From: Treponema sp. UBA1233
Lineage (GTDB): Bacteria > Spirochaetota > Spirochaetia > Treponematales > Treponemataceae
Reading direction: 5' to 3'
DNA: 14,650 bases
Assembly (NCBI GenBank): GCA_002309305.1
Contig: DBWR01000033.1
Coordinates: 1 to 14,650 of the forward strand
Below the pieces are notes generated by a model. That model searched no databases. It was not told the DNA's origin and was given only the letters and a program-made list of their open reading frames with translations. Positions 1-8,453 of this stretch are shown piece by piece. Position 1 is the stretch's first letter. Every line of letters starts with the position of its first letter. The position numbers were made by a program, and so were the translations under genes.

Positions 1-20
1 TTCGAATCCAGCCGTCCCAG
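1..20 (+). tRNA. tRNA-Gln, 3' end only (partial)
   Basis: The window opens inside a tRNA. Bases 1-7 (TTCGAAT) are a typical T-loop, 8-12 the 3' half of the T-stem, 13-19 (CGTCCCA) the 3' half of the acceptor stem, and G20 the discriminator base. The CCA end is not encoded (GTT follows). An acceptor stem that would close with a U1-A72 pair and has G73 is characteristic of bacterial tRNA-Gln; that identity is inferred, because the anticodon lies outside the window. The short AT palindrome GTTTTAGGTAAAAC (21-34) follows, but no convincing terminator does, so read-through into rplY is possible. Confidence 0.6.
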
Positions 21-70
21 GTTTTAGGTAAAACAGTTTTAAGTAATCATTTTTTTAAGGAGTTCTAATA

Positions 71-625
71 ATGGAACGGTTTGTTATTAATGCAAAGACA
101 CGCAGCGAAACTGGAAAAGCCGTGTCAAAAAGAATTCGTGCACAGGGACGTATTCCAGCTGTTGCATACAATGAAAAGGGAGAATCTGTCAAGCTGGAAA
201 TAGATGCCGGTGAATTTTCAAAGGCATGGCGCTCTATCACAAAGACAACTCTGGTCAACCTCAAGATTGATGGTCAGGACAATCTGGCTTACATCAAAGA
301 CACCGAATACGACATCAAGACTGATTCAAACCTTCATGCAGATTTCCACATCGTAAGCGGCAACAAGCCAATCACTGCAGTCCTCAAGATTCGCATCGTT
401 GGAAATGCAGCTGGTGTACTTAAGGGCGGCTTCCTGGTAAAGCATGTTCCTGACGTTAAGCTCAAGGCTCTTCCTGCTGACATGCCGGAATCCGTAAGCG
501 CAGACGTATCTGCACTTGAAATCGGTGGAAAGCTGGCAATCAAGGATTTGAATTTGGGAGACAAGGTAACGATTCTTTCAAATCCGGAAGGTCTTATCGT
601 AACTATTGCACCACCAAAGAAATAA
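71..625 (+). CDS. rplY: 50S ribosomal protein L25 / CTC (general stress type)
   Basis: Binds the E-loop of 5S rRNA in the central protuberance of the large ribosomal subunit. The 184-residue length fits the long two-domain TL5/CTC form rather than the ~95-residue E. coli L25. The N-terminal half (about 1-95) has the family signature around residues 12-35, with SETGKAVSKRIRAQGRIPAV and the following Tyr-Asn. The C-terminal half (about 96-180) is the beta-rich TL5 domain, including the stretch GGFLVKHVPDVKLKALPADMP. The start is fixed by AAGGAG at 57-62, 8 nt before the ATG. The gene lies 50 nt after the tRNA-Gln end and is closed by a terminator at 658-692. Family assignment is firm. Overlapping reading frames on the other strand are not credible genes. 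Confidence 0.96.
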   Translation: MERFVINAKTRSETGKAVSKRIRAQGRIPAVAYNEKGESVKLEIDAGEFSKAWRSITKTTLVNLKIDGQDNLAYIKDTEYDIKTDSNLHADFHIVSGNKPITAVLKIRIVGNAAGVLKGGFLVKHVPDVKLKALPADMPESVSADVSALEIGGKLAIKDLNLGDKVTILSNPEGLIVTIAPPKK

Positions 626-657
626 GATTGATTTCTGGTAAATACTATTGAATGAAG

Positions 658-692
658 ACGCAGATAGCCCTCGGGTGGTCTGCGTTTTTTTT
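658..692 (+). terminator. Intrinsic terminator of rplY
   Basis: ACGCAGA (658-664) pairs perfectly with TCTGCGT (679-685). The 14-nt loop contains a further CCC/GGG complement, and a run of eight T follows (685-692). It lies 33 nt after the rplY stop and 21 nt before tilS, so most transcription from rplY should end here. tilS then needs read-through or a promoter not recognised here. Confidence 0.88.
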
Positions 693-712
693 GCCTTTTT
701 TGTGGGGAAAAA

Positions 713-2080
713 ATGACTGGTGATTTTGATGACCGACTCCGCCGTAAATTGATGGACTGGGGTTTGGATTTTAATGCTAGGGTTTCCGTGGGTGTTGCCG
801 TTAGCGGTGGTGCCGATTCAATGGCCCTTCTGACATCCCTTTGTCATGTCCTGCCCGCCAATATTACACTTAAAGCGATTACAATTGACCACAACATGCG
901 TCCTCAGGAAGAAAGCTCTGCAGATGCCGAAGCGGTAAAGGAATACTGCCGTAAAATCGGTGTGCCCTGTGCCTGTCATGAGATACCCCGCGGTAAGGTT
1001 GAGGAACTGGCTTCAGAAAGACGTTTGGGGGAGGAAGAGGCTGCCAGAACCCTCCGTTACCAGGCGTTTGACACCTTTATCGAATGCAACAATCTTGTCT
1101 GCCTGTGCCTTGCCCATCATAGGAATGACCAGCTTGAAACTGTCCTGATGCGTCTTTTTGCAGGTGGAGATGCCAATGCCCTTTCCGGAATTCCTGAAAC
1201 CCGTGGAAAATACTTCCGGCCTCTTCTGGATGTGGAAAAGCCGGAAATTGAACGTTATCTTCTGGATCTGGGGGTCAGCTGGAGGCATGACAAGACCAAC
1301 GATGAAAACACTATGCTCAGGAACCGTGTGCGCAATGTTCTGTGGCCCGTGCTGGATGCCAATTTTCCGGGATGGCAGGACGGAGTTTGGAATGTCTCAA
1401 GGAAAATGCATGACAACAACGTGGTTCTTGAGTCATGTACAGAACTTGCCCTTGGTCGTGTGGATGCCGCTTTTGACGAAAGGGACAGGGTTTATTCCCT
1501 CATGAGCTTTGCGTTCAGCAGGGAAAGCCGTGCAATACAGAGGAGGCTCATTTACCGTGGCATAACGATGGTGGGGGCGGAGTCTAGGGTTCCCTCGTCT
1601 TTTGTGGAAAATCTTATGGATGATGCCGGAAAAAAGGTTGAATTGACGGAAAATGTCTCCGGTCTGGAGTTTGAATGCGGTCTGGACAGGATAATCATCC
1701 GGAAACACGTAAAAGAGGCGACAGAATCAGGATTTTTTGTTACAATAGAAAAAGATGGACTTTATGCGCTTGGAAGCCGAAAATTAAGAGTAAGGCATAC
1801 TGACGGTGGAATGCAGCTGACTTTAAATGAAGATGAATCTTCCGTAATTTTTCTTTTGAATCTTTGTTTTCCATTTGTATGCCGTAGCCGGCAAAGCGGT
1901 GACTCAATACTGGCGGGTGACGGTTCGCTAAAATCCGTGTCCAAGATACTTGAGGACTGGAAATGTGGACCGCAGAGGGATGAAATTATACTTGTTCAGG
2001 ATTTGAATGCCCCGGATCAGCCTCTGGTATGCCTCTGGGGAAAGCCGTTTGGCTATAAAAACTGGATTGTAAAGGAATGA
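713..2080 (+). CDS. tilS: tRNA(Ile)-lysidine synthase
   Basis: Cytoplasmic enzyme that uses ATP and lysine to convert C34 of the CAU-anticodon tRNA-Ile to lysidine, so that it reads AUA and is charged with Ile. The PP-loop ATP pyrophosphatase motif SGGADS is at residues 31-36 after the beta strand VGVAV. Further N-domain signatures follow: DHNMRP, EEAARTLRY, and AHHRNDQLET with a downstream Arg-Asn-Arg-Val-Arg stretch. The last ~70 residues match the TilS C-terminal domain, with the Arg-x-x-x-Ser-Gly-Asp element before the terminal WGKPFGYKNW. The length of 455 residues is normal. The start at 713 follows a weak GGGG purine tract at 704-707. The gene ends in GGAATGA, overlapping or abutting the next gene's start, so the two are probably cotranscribed and translationally coupled. 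Confidence 0.95.
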   Translation: MTGDFDDRLRRKLMDWGLDFNARVSVGVAVSGGADSMALLTSLCHVLPANITLKAITIDHNMRPQEESSADAEAVKEYCRKIGVPCACHEIPRGKVEELASERRLGEEEAARTLRYQAFDTFIECNNLVCLCLAHHRNDQLETVLMRLFAGGDANALSGIPETRGKYFRPLLDVEKPEIERYLLDLGVSWRHDKTNDENTMLRNRVRNVLWPVLDANFPGWQDGVWNVSRKMHDNNVVLESCTELALGRVDAAFDERDRVYSLMSFAFSRESRAIQRRLIYRGITMVGAESRVPSSFVENLMDDAGKKVELTENVSGLEFECGLDRIIIRKHVKEATESGFFVTIEKDGLYALGSRKLRVRHTDGGMQLTLNEDESSVIFLLNLCFPFVCRSRQSGDSILAGDGSLKSVSKILEDWKCGPQRDEIILVQDLNAPDQPLVCLWGKPFGYKNWIVKE

Positions 2081-2082
2081 AT

Positions 2083-4254
2083 ATGAAAAGAAAATGCTTG
2101 CTTTTTGTGGTTTTCTCTTTGGTGGTAGCCTTGGCTCCCGTCGGTGCCCAAGTTTATAATTCAGGCTCCTATGACCCTCTGGACGATTCCGCGGGGGCGG
2201 CCAACAGAAGGACTGCATTGAGGTGCCTTTCGCTTGCAAAAGACTATGCCATGCGCGGGGACTGGAATACATGTGTTTCCCAGGCATCTTTGGGTATTTC
2301 CTATGACGAGACGATTTCCGACCTCTGGTACATGCTTGCGGTTGCAGAAGTTGCAACGGGAAAGTCAAAGGCGGTGGCTTCAAGTTACCTTAAAAAGGCC
2401 ATGGAGGAAAAGAACTGGCTTGACTACAACAGGGATGCTGCCAGGCTCCTTTATGCCGACATTCTTTGCGACACCCTGCGATATGCCGACGTTTTTGCGG
2501 TTCTGGACGGAAATGCCGAGTATTCTGCCAACGAAAACTATGTAAACGCACCATGCATTTATTCTGCTGATGCCGAATACATCAGGGCAAAGGCCCTCTA
2601 TCGTCTGGGAGACTCAACATCGGTAAAGCTCGCCCGCACAAAGGTGGATGAATGTCGCAGGATGTATCCCAATGACGTTCGTTTCCCTCAGCTGTTCTTT
2701 ACCTATGAAAATCCCAAAATCGTGAATTCCGAGGTAAGTGCCATTGCACAGGCCTTTATAAATAAACTCCGCAGGGAAGGCGGCTCGTATTACGACGGAA
2801 ACTCTGCCGTTGCCGCAGCCGAAACTGAAATGCTTGCCATTCCATTTGCCCCTCAGGATACCCGTGTAGTCCTCTTGCGTTCTTTTGCAGCACGTGGACT
2901 GGGAAATCCCCGTTATGCGGTTTTGGCCCTTAAAGAAGGACTCATAACCCAGAGGGCCGCTCTTGAATATTTTGAATCTTATGCCGACAGCGTAATTCCA
3001 TATGACATAATGACCGAATTCTTCAGCATTTTGACGGATGCGGATGTAAAAGCCGATGCAGCATCATATCTCAACGGTTATAACGGGCTTGTAACAAAGG
3101 ATACAAACGGAGACAAGATTCGTGACCTTTTCGTTCAGTATGGTCGTGGCCGTCCGAGCCGTGTGTACTATGACATGAATCAGGATGACGTATACGAGTG
3201 GAACATAGCACTTGACTATGGTGTTCCTGTAAACGCAACTCTTTATGCCCAGCGCATGGACCTTTCATGGGGGCAGTTCCCGTCGGTTAAGGCCGTTCAG
3301 TTCAGGGACGAGAAAAATTCGGTTATACAGTCATTTACCCTTGTGCCGGATGAATGCAAGTGGACTCCAATCAGGATTACCGCTCTTCCTTCAATTTCTA
3401 CGGCATTGGGAATAAAATTCTATTTCCCCGAGTTGAATGAATCAACAGAGAAAAACATTGCCGGAATTGATACGGAAACTCTTGTAAACGCGGCTTCTTC
3501 AATAAAGGTGCCCGGAAACGAAAGACCAGGAACCCAGATAACATTTGTCCTTCTTGACGGAAAAATCAAGCAGGCCACATACAGTACTTCCAAAGGTGTC
3601 TATGCACAGGCCCAATTTGAAAACGGAGATCCGTCACTCAGGCTTGTTGACTCTGACGGCGACGGTGTTTTTGAAACCACTGAGCTGTATGACGTGGACA
3701 AGACAGGAGAGATGGAAGTTCATTCGCTTGAGGAAGAACGCTCCATAATGCAGAACCTGTTTGGCGAGCCGTCCAACGGAGTGCAGTATTACCTCCGCAT
3801 GATTCAGGTTGATACTGGAAAACCTGACGGAAGACCCGACTATACCGAAGAATTCCTTCCACGTGGCGGAAAAATCATATCATGGGACAACGACGGTGAC
3901 GGAAACTGGGACGTAAGGTACGTAAGGGATTCTGCTCCAAAGGGCAACGTCAAGGCTCCTGTAGTTGAACAGACCGTATTCTTTGATCCCAACAGCGACA
4001 TGATCCGCATAACTCTGGAAAACGGAGTTCCGGTAAAGGTAACTGCCGGCATGGTGGAAATGCCTGTTTATCCTGATGATGCCTACCGCTTCTATTGGCT
4101 CGGCAAAAAGGCTGATGTTGCATTCACAAGAAAGGCAATCCAATCCCTGAATGCGCTTAACACCCAGGGTGCGTCCATTATTGTGAGCGAAGGTTCTGTC
4201 AGGGCTCTGGTAATCCGCATGGGAGACATGAACTACGGCAAGATAATCGAATAG
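2083..4254 (+). CDS. Large exported protein with TPR-like helices and Asp-rich (DxDxDG) loops
   Basis: Unrecognised 723-residue protein. The N-terminus (MKRKCLLFVVF..., Ala-rich cleavage region near APVGAQ) is a signal peptide, so it should be exported. Residues about 45-330 are helical with TPR-like pairs such as 'LAKDYAMRGDWNTCVSQA' and 'SDLWYMLAVAEVATG'. Further on come four Asp-rich loops resembling EF-hand or thrombospondin type-3 calcium sites: DTNGDKIRD from 340, DMNQDDVYE from 364, DSDGDGVFE from 523 and DNDGDGNWD from 602. Calcium binding is inferred. I chose ATG 2083 because AAGGA at 2072-2076 sits 6 nt before it. The in-frame ATG at 2077, overlapping the tilS stop, has the purines directly against it. 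It precedes the protease gene by 58 nt and may share its transcript; both act in the envelope. Confidence 0.82.
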   Translation: MKRKCLLFVVFSLVVALAPVGAQVYNSGSYDPLDDSAGAANRRTALRCLSLAKDYAMRGDWNTCVSQASLGISYDETISDLWYMLAVAEVATGKSKAVASSYLKKAMEEKNWLDYNRDAARLLYADILCDTLRYADVFAVLDGNAEYSANENYVNAPCIYSADAEYIRAKALYRLGDSTSVKLARTKVDECRRMYPNDVRFPQLFFTYENPKIVNSEVSAIAQAFINKLRREGGSYYDGNSAVAAAETEMLAIPFAPQDTRVVLLRSFAARGLGNPRYAVLALKEGLITQRAALEYFESYADSVIPYDIMTEFFSILTDADVKADAASYLNGYNGLVTKDTNGDKIRDLFVQYGRGRPSRVYYDMNQDDVYEWNIALDYGVPVNATLYAQRMDLSWGQFPSVKAVQFRDEKNSVIQSFTLVPDECKWTPIRITALPSISTALGIKFYFPELNESTEKNIAGIDTETLVNAASSIKVPGNERPGTQITFVLLDGKIKQATYSTSKGVYAQAQFENGDPSLRLVDSDGDGVFETTELYDVDKTGEMEVHSLEEERSIMQNLFGEPSNGVQYYLRMIQVDTGKPDGRPDYTEEFLPRGGKIISWDNDGDGNWDVRYVRDSAPKGNVKAPVVEQTVFFDPNSDMIRITLENGVPVKVTAGMVEMPVYPDDAYRFYWLGKKADVAFTRKAIQSLNALNTQGASIIVSEGSVRALVIRMGDMNYGKIIE

Positions 4255-4312
4255 TCTTCAACAAATTCTGTTACTTTTCGCTTTGCCGTAAGTTTTATCA
4301 ATGGATGTCGAT

Positions 4313-5971
4313 ATGAAAAAAATAATTCTTCCCGTTTTAATCACTATTGCGCTGTCTTTATGCATTTCTTCATGTGCATCAAGTACAGCCGGCACACAGT
4401 TATATTCTCCAGTCAACTACACTCAGGAAGATGCGGTAAAGGACGAGGTAAAGACGATTCATTCAATTCTTGAAAAGGAACCGGTAAAGGCCCTGTGGAG
4501 GTCCTGTCTGCTTATGGAAAACTCCAGGGACATGTCCGGTGTCAAAGAGTGTTATGATGAATGTGTTGCAAAAGTAAAGTCGGAATATCAAAAGGCTTGG
4601 GAAGAAAAGAAATATCTTGAAGCGCTCCGTCTGGCTCAGTCTCTTGAAAATTCAGGCATGGGGCAGAAAATTGCAGTTACTCCCACCGCAGCCCAAGTCA
4701 AGGCGGAAGTGGAAAAAGAGATGGCTTCCAAAATGCCCAAAGGTTCAAGCGTACAGACAAAAGTGTCCCAGATGATAAACGGTACGGTTACAGTTTTCGT
4801 CGACAAGGGAATAAAGGTTGAAAACGGTTCTGCACGTGTGGACTCCATGCTCGGCAGCGGTTTCTTCATTTCAAAGAACGGATACATCATTACAAACCAT
4901 CATGTCATCGCAGACTGTGTTGACCCGTCATACAAGGGATATGCCAAGCTCTACATAAAACTTGCGGAGGATTCGGATACAAGGATTCCTGCAAAAGTCG
5001 TGGGCTATGACAAAATCATGGATCTTGCGCTTTTAAAGACGGAAGTCGATGCACCATATGTTTTTTCTCTGGGCTCAAGCAAAGACCTGGATGTCGGTGA
5101 CAGCGTGTATGCAATTGGTTCTCCCCTTGGACTTGAAAGGACACTCACAAGCGGAATCATTTCTGCAACAGACCGTGAGCTTCTAAGTGTTGGAAAGGTC
5201 TTTCAGATTGATGCGGCGGTCAATTCAGGAAACTCCGGTGGTCCGATGATTGATTCATCCGGAAAAGTTCAGGGTGTGGTTTTTGCCGGTGTGGTAAACT
5301 ATCAGGGACTCAATTTCGCAATTCCAGTTGAATACCTGAAATCTGATTTGCCGTTTCTGCTGAATGGCGGGCGCAGGGAACACTGCTGGATGCACTGTTA
5401 TGGCAGGACAAAGAGGCTTGCAGGTTCCGGGGCAAAGAATGAAGGGCTTGAGCTGCTTTACGTAATGCCGGGTGGTTCAGCGAGCCGTGCCGGATTAAAG
5501 TGCGGTGACGTGATTGTCGGAATCAACGGAACAAAAGTAACTTCCCTTGACGACATGCACCTTGCGTGCCAGCAGATGAGCGGTTCAACAATATGTACGG
5601 TTCAGGCTGTAAATGCGGAGGGAAAGACAAATAACTATACCGTATATCTTGAAGACAGACCCCAGTATCCGGGCTATGAGGTTTATACCCATGACTTGAT
5701 TTCAGAGGCGCTGTATCCGCTTATCGGAATGGAGCTTGTAAGGGTTTCCACAACAAATAAAAACAAGTATTCGGTCACAAAAATCCTCAAGGCATCCCTG
5801 GCAGACGAATCAGGATTCAGCGAGGGAGACCCTGTTGAAATAATAAAGACAGAACTGTCTAAGCAAAAGGATGCACTATTAATCCAGCTGTGGGCGCAGA
5901 GGAAAAACAATGGCTATCTTGACTTTGGGCTTTCGCTGGCTGTTCCACTGGAAGATTTTTATTATTTTTGA
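4313..5971 (+). CDS. HtrA-like (S1C) serine protease lipoprotein with PDZ domain
   Basis: Predicted lipid-anchored trypsin-fold protease of the envelope. Numbering from this start, the signal sequence ends in a lipobox ISSC with Cys21, so it is probably acylated. Residues about 25-140 are helical and charged, an N-terminal extension absent from standard DegP. The protease domain carries the full triad: His197 in TNHHV, Asp237 in MDLALL, and Ser308 in the GNSGGP motif. The oxyanion and specificity loops (GSPLGLERTLTSGIIS, VFAGV) are also present. A PDZ domain follows from about 375 (GLELLYVMPGGSASRAGLKCGDVIVGING), and a ~100-residue C-terminal region resembles a second, diverged PDZ module. 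ATG 4313 is preferred: it follows a GGA at 4304-4306 and gives a normal signal peptide, whereas the upstream in-frame ATG at 4301 has no ribosome site. Likely role is envelope protein quality control; substrates are unknown. Confidence 0.9.
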   Translation: MKKIILPVLITIALSLCISSCASSTAGTQLYSPVNYTQEDAVKDEVKTIHSILEKEPVKALWRSCLLMENSRDMSGVKECYDECVAKVKSEYQKAWEEKKYLEALRLAQSLENSGMGQKIAVTPTAAQVKAEVEKEMASKMPKGSSVQTKVSQMINGTVTVFVDKGIKVENGSARVDSMLGSGFFISKNGYIITNHHVIADCVDPSYKGYAKLYIKLAEDSDTRIPAKVVGYDKIMDLALLKTEVDAPYVFSLGSSKDLDVGDSVYAIGSPLGLERTLTSGIISATDRELLSVGKVFQIDAAVNSGNSGGPMIDSSGKVQGVVFAGVVNYQGLNFAIPVEYLKSDLPFLLNGGRREHCWMHCYGRTKRLAGSGAKNEGLELLYVMPGGSASRAGLKCGDVIVGINGTKVTSLDDMHLACQQMSGSTICTVQAVNAEGKTNNYTVYLEDRPQYPGYEVYTHDLISEALYPLIGMELVRVSTTNKNKYSVTKILKASLADESGFSEGDPVEIIKTELSKQKDALLIQLWAQRKNNGYLDFGLSLAVPLEDFYYF

Positions 5972-5998
5972 TATAAAATAACCAAGGAGAAGTAGCTT

Positions 5999-6934
5999 AT
6001 GAAAAAGTTGTTTGGCATTGCCATATTGCTGTGCCTTTCGTTTAGTGTTTTTGCAAAGGGAACATTCAAAAAAAGCAAGTATGTGCTGTTTGATGTAAAG
6101 CAATATGACGTTAATGGAAACCTGACGGAAGAAACCTGGGATGACGGATACAACTGCAAGTATTTTTATGATGAAAACAATAATCCCGTAAGATCAGTTC
6201 AAAACACAGGCATTACAACAGAATTCAAGGTTGTGGATGAACATGAAATCCTTGAAACATGGTCGGATGGATCACAAAGACAGTATATATACGACATGAA
6301 TCACAATCTTGTAAGGGAATACTGGAAAGATCCTGAAGATGAACGCTTTGAAAACTACATGGAATACACTTTCATAGACAACAGGGAAGTCCGTTATTCG
6401 GTCTATATGTATGGAGTAAAATCTACAACCTACTGGAATTATTACAATGAAAATGGAGTTCTGGTACGGCGGACAAATTCCAATGGCGATGAATACTTTT
6501 TGGACTATGATTATTACGAAAACGGCAAAGTCAAAACAAGATATATGTATGAATTAAAGTCAAAGAAGGAAAACAAGTCAATCGATGAAATCCATTATAC
6601 GCTTACAAAAATCAACCGCGACTATTGGCCTTCCACAGATACAGACAAAGAATCTTTGGTTCTGCAATACATTGGCTCAGCAGGCAAGTATAAGATTTAC
6701 AGGACATCCTTAATCTGGGGTGAATCTTTAAGGACAACGACAAGACTTATTGTTTTTAAGGGAAATAAATATCAGGGCCATTATTACGGAATAGATTCCT
6801 CCGACATGTACATAGACGGCAACAAACTGATTTTCAATGATTACAAAAAGGAATATGGAAATTCAATTGATTTTTCCAAAGGTGTTCCAAAAAAAGTTTA
6901 TGTCGACGGTGAAATAAAAGGTTTTGCAAAGTAG
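5999..6934 (+). CDS. Exported protein with YD/RHS-like repeats
   Basis: A 311-residue protein with a signal peptide (MKKLFGIAILLCLSFSVFA, cleavage before Lys20). The mature part has at least five short repeats of the form Tyr-[Asp/Asn]-x-Asn-x-x-(Leu/Val)-x-x: near residues 36 (YDVNGNLTEETW), 57 (YDENNNPVRSV), 98 (YDMNHNLVREYW), 149 (YNENGVLVRRT) and 172 (YYENGKVKTRY). These resemble YD/RHS or MORN-variant strands that build beta-sheet surfaces, often for carbohydrate or protein contact. Residues about 205-311 look like a separate beta-rich domain. AAGGAG at 5984-5989 sets the start. The specific function is not recognisable; a periplasmic or surface location is likely. It follows the protease gene by 27 nt. 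Confidence 0.72.
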   Translation: MKKLFGIAILLCLSFSVFAKGTFKKSKYVLFDVKQYDVNGNLTEETWDDGYNCKYFYDENNNPVRSVQNTGITTEFKVVDEHEILETWSDGSQRQYIYDMNHNLVREYWKDPEDERFENYMEYTFIDNREVRYSVYMYGVKSTTYWNYYNENGVLVRRTNSNGDEYFLDYDYYENGKVKTRYMYELKSKKENKSIDEIHYTLTKINRDYWPSTDTDKESLVLQYIGSAGKYKIYRTSLIWGESLRTTTRLIVFKGNKYQGHYYGIDSSDMYIDGNKLIFNDYKKEYGNSIDFSKGVPKKVYVDGEIKGFAK

Positions 6935-6936
6935 CT

Positions 6937-6962
6937 TTGGATTAAGGGCTGCCATGTAACTT
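6937..6962 (+). repeat. 3'-flank motif, copy 1
   Basis: This 26-nt stretch matches 8329-8354 at 22 of 26 positions with no gaps. The shared core reads TTGG(A/G)TTAAG, then (G/T)GCTGC(C/T)ATGTAA, then (C/G)TT. Both copies lie just after the stop codon of an exported-protein gene. This copy forms the left arm of the hairpin ending at 6974. Confidence 0.6.
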
Positions 6963-6983
6963 CTCCTTTACATGTAGGTTTTT
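6953..6983 (+). terminator. Possible intrinsic terminator after the YD-repeat gene
   Basis: CATGTAA (6953-6959) pairs with TTACATG (6968-6974) around an 8-nt loop, followed four bases later by a run of five T (6979-6983). It lies just after the stop at 6934. The stem is AT-rich, so strength is doubtful. The preceding bases recur downstream of the next gene (see the repeat entries). Confidence 0.5.
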
Positions 6984-7016
6984 AAATTAAAATGGGTGGC
7001 CCGGGGACTTTTTTCG

Positions 7017-7045
7017 TTGACAAAACGGTGTTTACGGTTTAAAAC
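7017..7045 (+). promoter_or_regulatory. Candidate sigma-70 promoter of the glycan-binding-domain gene
   Basis: A perfect -35 box TTGACA (7017-7022) is followed after 17 bp by TAAAAC (7040-7045, 4 of 6 matches to TATAAT). It would give a leader of about 70 nt before ATG 7123. No other pair as good is seen in this 188-nt gap, though a TATATT lies near 7062. Confidence 0.5.
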
Positions 7046-7122
7046 ATAGATAGAAATTTATTATATTTAGGGCTTGACCCGGAAATCTTACGTCTGTCCA
7101 TTATGGCGGCATAGGAGTGAAT

Positions 7123-8286
7123 ATGAAAAAAAGTTTAATAATTCTAATCGAAATCATTTTGTTAATCGCATGTATCCATGCAAAAGCACCTGACATGGAA
7201 ATCTTTGTCCCAACAGAATACATGTACATGAGCCAGCTGGATAAAAAGGAGACGGAGAATTTCATCAAGGACAATGAAAGCATTTTTGAAATGTGTCAGG
7301 ATATTAGTTATCATCATCTTGAGGAGAGACATTGTCCTGAACAGAATGTCTGCTTTGATGAAACGAAAATATATAAAGAAACTGTCAACGGAGATACATT
7401 TTACTGGATCCTTGTGCCTGGAAACAGAATGGATGAAACAAAAGAAATGATGAGGAATGTATCATGGGTATCTGAGAAACATTATTTCCTTGGGCTTGTG
7501 CGTGTCGAGAATGGAGAGAATAAGCTTTTGATGTTTCATCCAACTTTTCATATTGATAGGGATGAACGATCAGAATATTATTTTGTAACTACTTATCAGA
7601 TAATTAAAGGTAAGGATAAAAACAAGGGAGTGGTTTTATATAAAAATTCACTAGCCTTTTATAGAAACGAACAAGGAACAAAGTTTGATAAATATCAAGA
7701 AAGAAAAAAACAGCCTGTTGGAGTAATTAAAAGAGCCGAGTATTATCTTTTTGAGAATGAACCTCAGGAACAAGAATATTGTAATGATTTACCTGGTTTT
7801 GAATTAAAGAACTGGCCTCGTATCATGATTCAGGCAAGCAATTTCCTGTGGGATTTGAAGAATCCGCTGAAATATGGACTTCAGAATGCATTTGACGGGA
7901 ATCCTGCTACAAGTTATGTTGAGAATACTGAAGATGATTTGATGATGATAGAGTTCTTAACTGATTTGTATGGAGAAATGAGAATAATAAATGGGTATGC
8001 TGCTAATGAAAAGTTATATAAAAATAATAATTCAATAAAAACTATTGGTATGTATGATTATACACCAATTGTAGTAAACGGAGAGGAATTTGTAGTTCCA
8101 GAAAAATTTCAAACCATTAAATGCAAAAATAATGTCTTGAATTATCAGAGTTACAAGCTTACCACACAATCTGTAATTTTTAAAGTTGAGGAAATTTATA
8201 AAGGCAAAAAATATAACGATACATGCCTAGCTGAGTTAAATTTTTATGGAAACGGCTCATGGCTTTTTAATGACGTCGATGAGTAA
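7123..8286 (+). CDS. Exported protein with C-terminal NADase-type glycan-binding domain
   Basis: A 387-residue exported protein. The start at 7123 is set by AGGAG at 7113-7117, 5 nt upstream; an in-frame GTG at 7117 lies inside that site. The N-terminus (MKKSLIILIEIILLIAC) is a signal sequence, and LIAC with Cys17 is a possible lipobox, so it may be a lipoprotein. Cleavage after IHA is the alternative. Residues about 235-385 match the discoidin-like NADase-type glycan-binding domain seen in many Treponema proteins: YGLQNAFDGNPATSYVEN at 251-268, followed by the IINGYAANEKLYKNNNSIKTI segment, which corresponds to the family's 'NGY...N.R' strand. The N-terminal ~230 residues are not recognised and contain no NADase catalytic motif that I can see. 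A glycan-binding envelope role is inferred. AT-rich codon use contrasts with the genes to the left. Confidence 0.78.
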   Translation: MKKSLIILIEIILLIACIHAKAPDMEIFVPTEYMYMSQLDKKETENFIKDNESIFEMCQDISYHHLEERHCPEQNVCFDETKIYKETVNGDTFYWILVPGNRMDETKEMMRNVSWVSEKHYFLGLVRVENGENKLLMFHPTFHIDRDERSEYYFVTTYQIIKGKDKNKGVVLYKNSLAFYRNEQGTKFDKYQERKKQPVGVIKRAEYYLFENEPQEQEYCNDLPGFELKNWPRIMIQASNFLWDLKNPLKYGLQNAFDGNPATSYVENTEDDLMMIEFLTDLYGEMRIINGYAANEKLYKNNNSIKTIGMYDYTPIVVNGEEFVVPEKFQTIKCKNNVLNYQSYKLTTQSVIFKVEEIYKGKKYNDTCLAELNFYGNGSWLFNDVDE

Positions 8287-8328
8287 TTCATTTGTTAGGA
8301 GTTTGTTGATAAAGTCGCTTATGTGTCC

Positions 8329-8354
8329 TTGGGTTAAGTGCTGCTATGTAAGTT
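8329..8354 (+). repeat. 3'-flank motif, copy 2
   Basis: Second copy of the 26-nt motif at 6937-6962 (22 of 26 identical), 42 nt after the stop of the preceding gene. Here the hairpin is compressed to GTAA-GTTAC and lacks a T-run. The rest of the gap (8287-8453) holds a tRNA-T-arm-like string near 8391-8410 but no credible gene. Confidence 0.55.
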
Positions 8355-8453
8355 ACACAGCGGAGATTAGATTAACGCACACCTTCCCTTGTTCAAATCC
8401 TGTCACTATGATAAGATTTGAAGAGGAACTTGTTAAGAGACTGGAAGCCTAGT

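Noticed and set aside
6991..7014. GC-rich GGGTGGCCCGGGG followed by T6 as a terminator
   Set aside because: Only a 3-bp stem can form with a tight loop, too weak to support; the hairpin at 6953-6974 is the better candidate.
8391..8410. tRNA-like T-arm string (GTTCAAATCCTGTCACTATGA) after the glycan-binding-domain gene
   Set aside because: The T-stem does not pair (CCTTG against CCTGT), no matching acceptor 5' half is present, and the anticodon arm is missing. It is at most a degraded fragment or chance.
8246..8452. 68-residue plus-strand ORF overlapping the end of the preceding gene
   Set aside because: It has no ribosome site, unusual composition, and overlaps a well-supported gene; it is a by-product of another frame.
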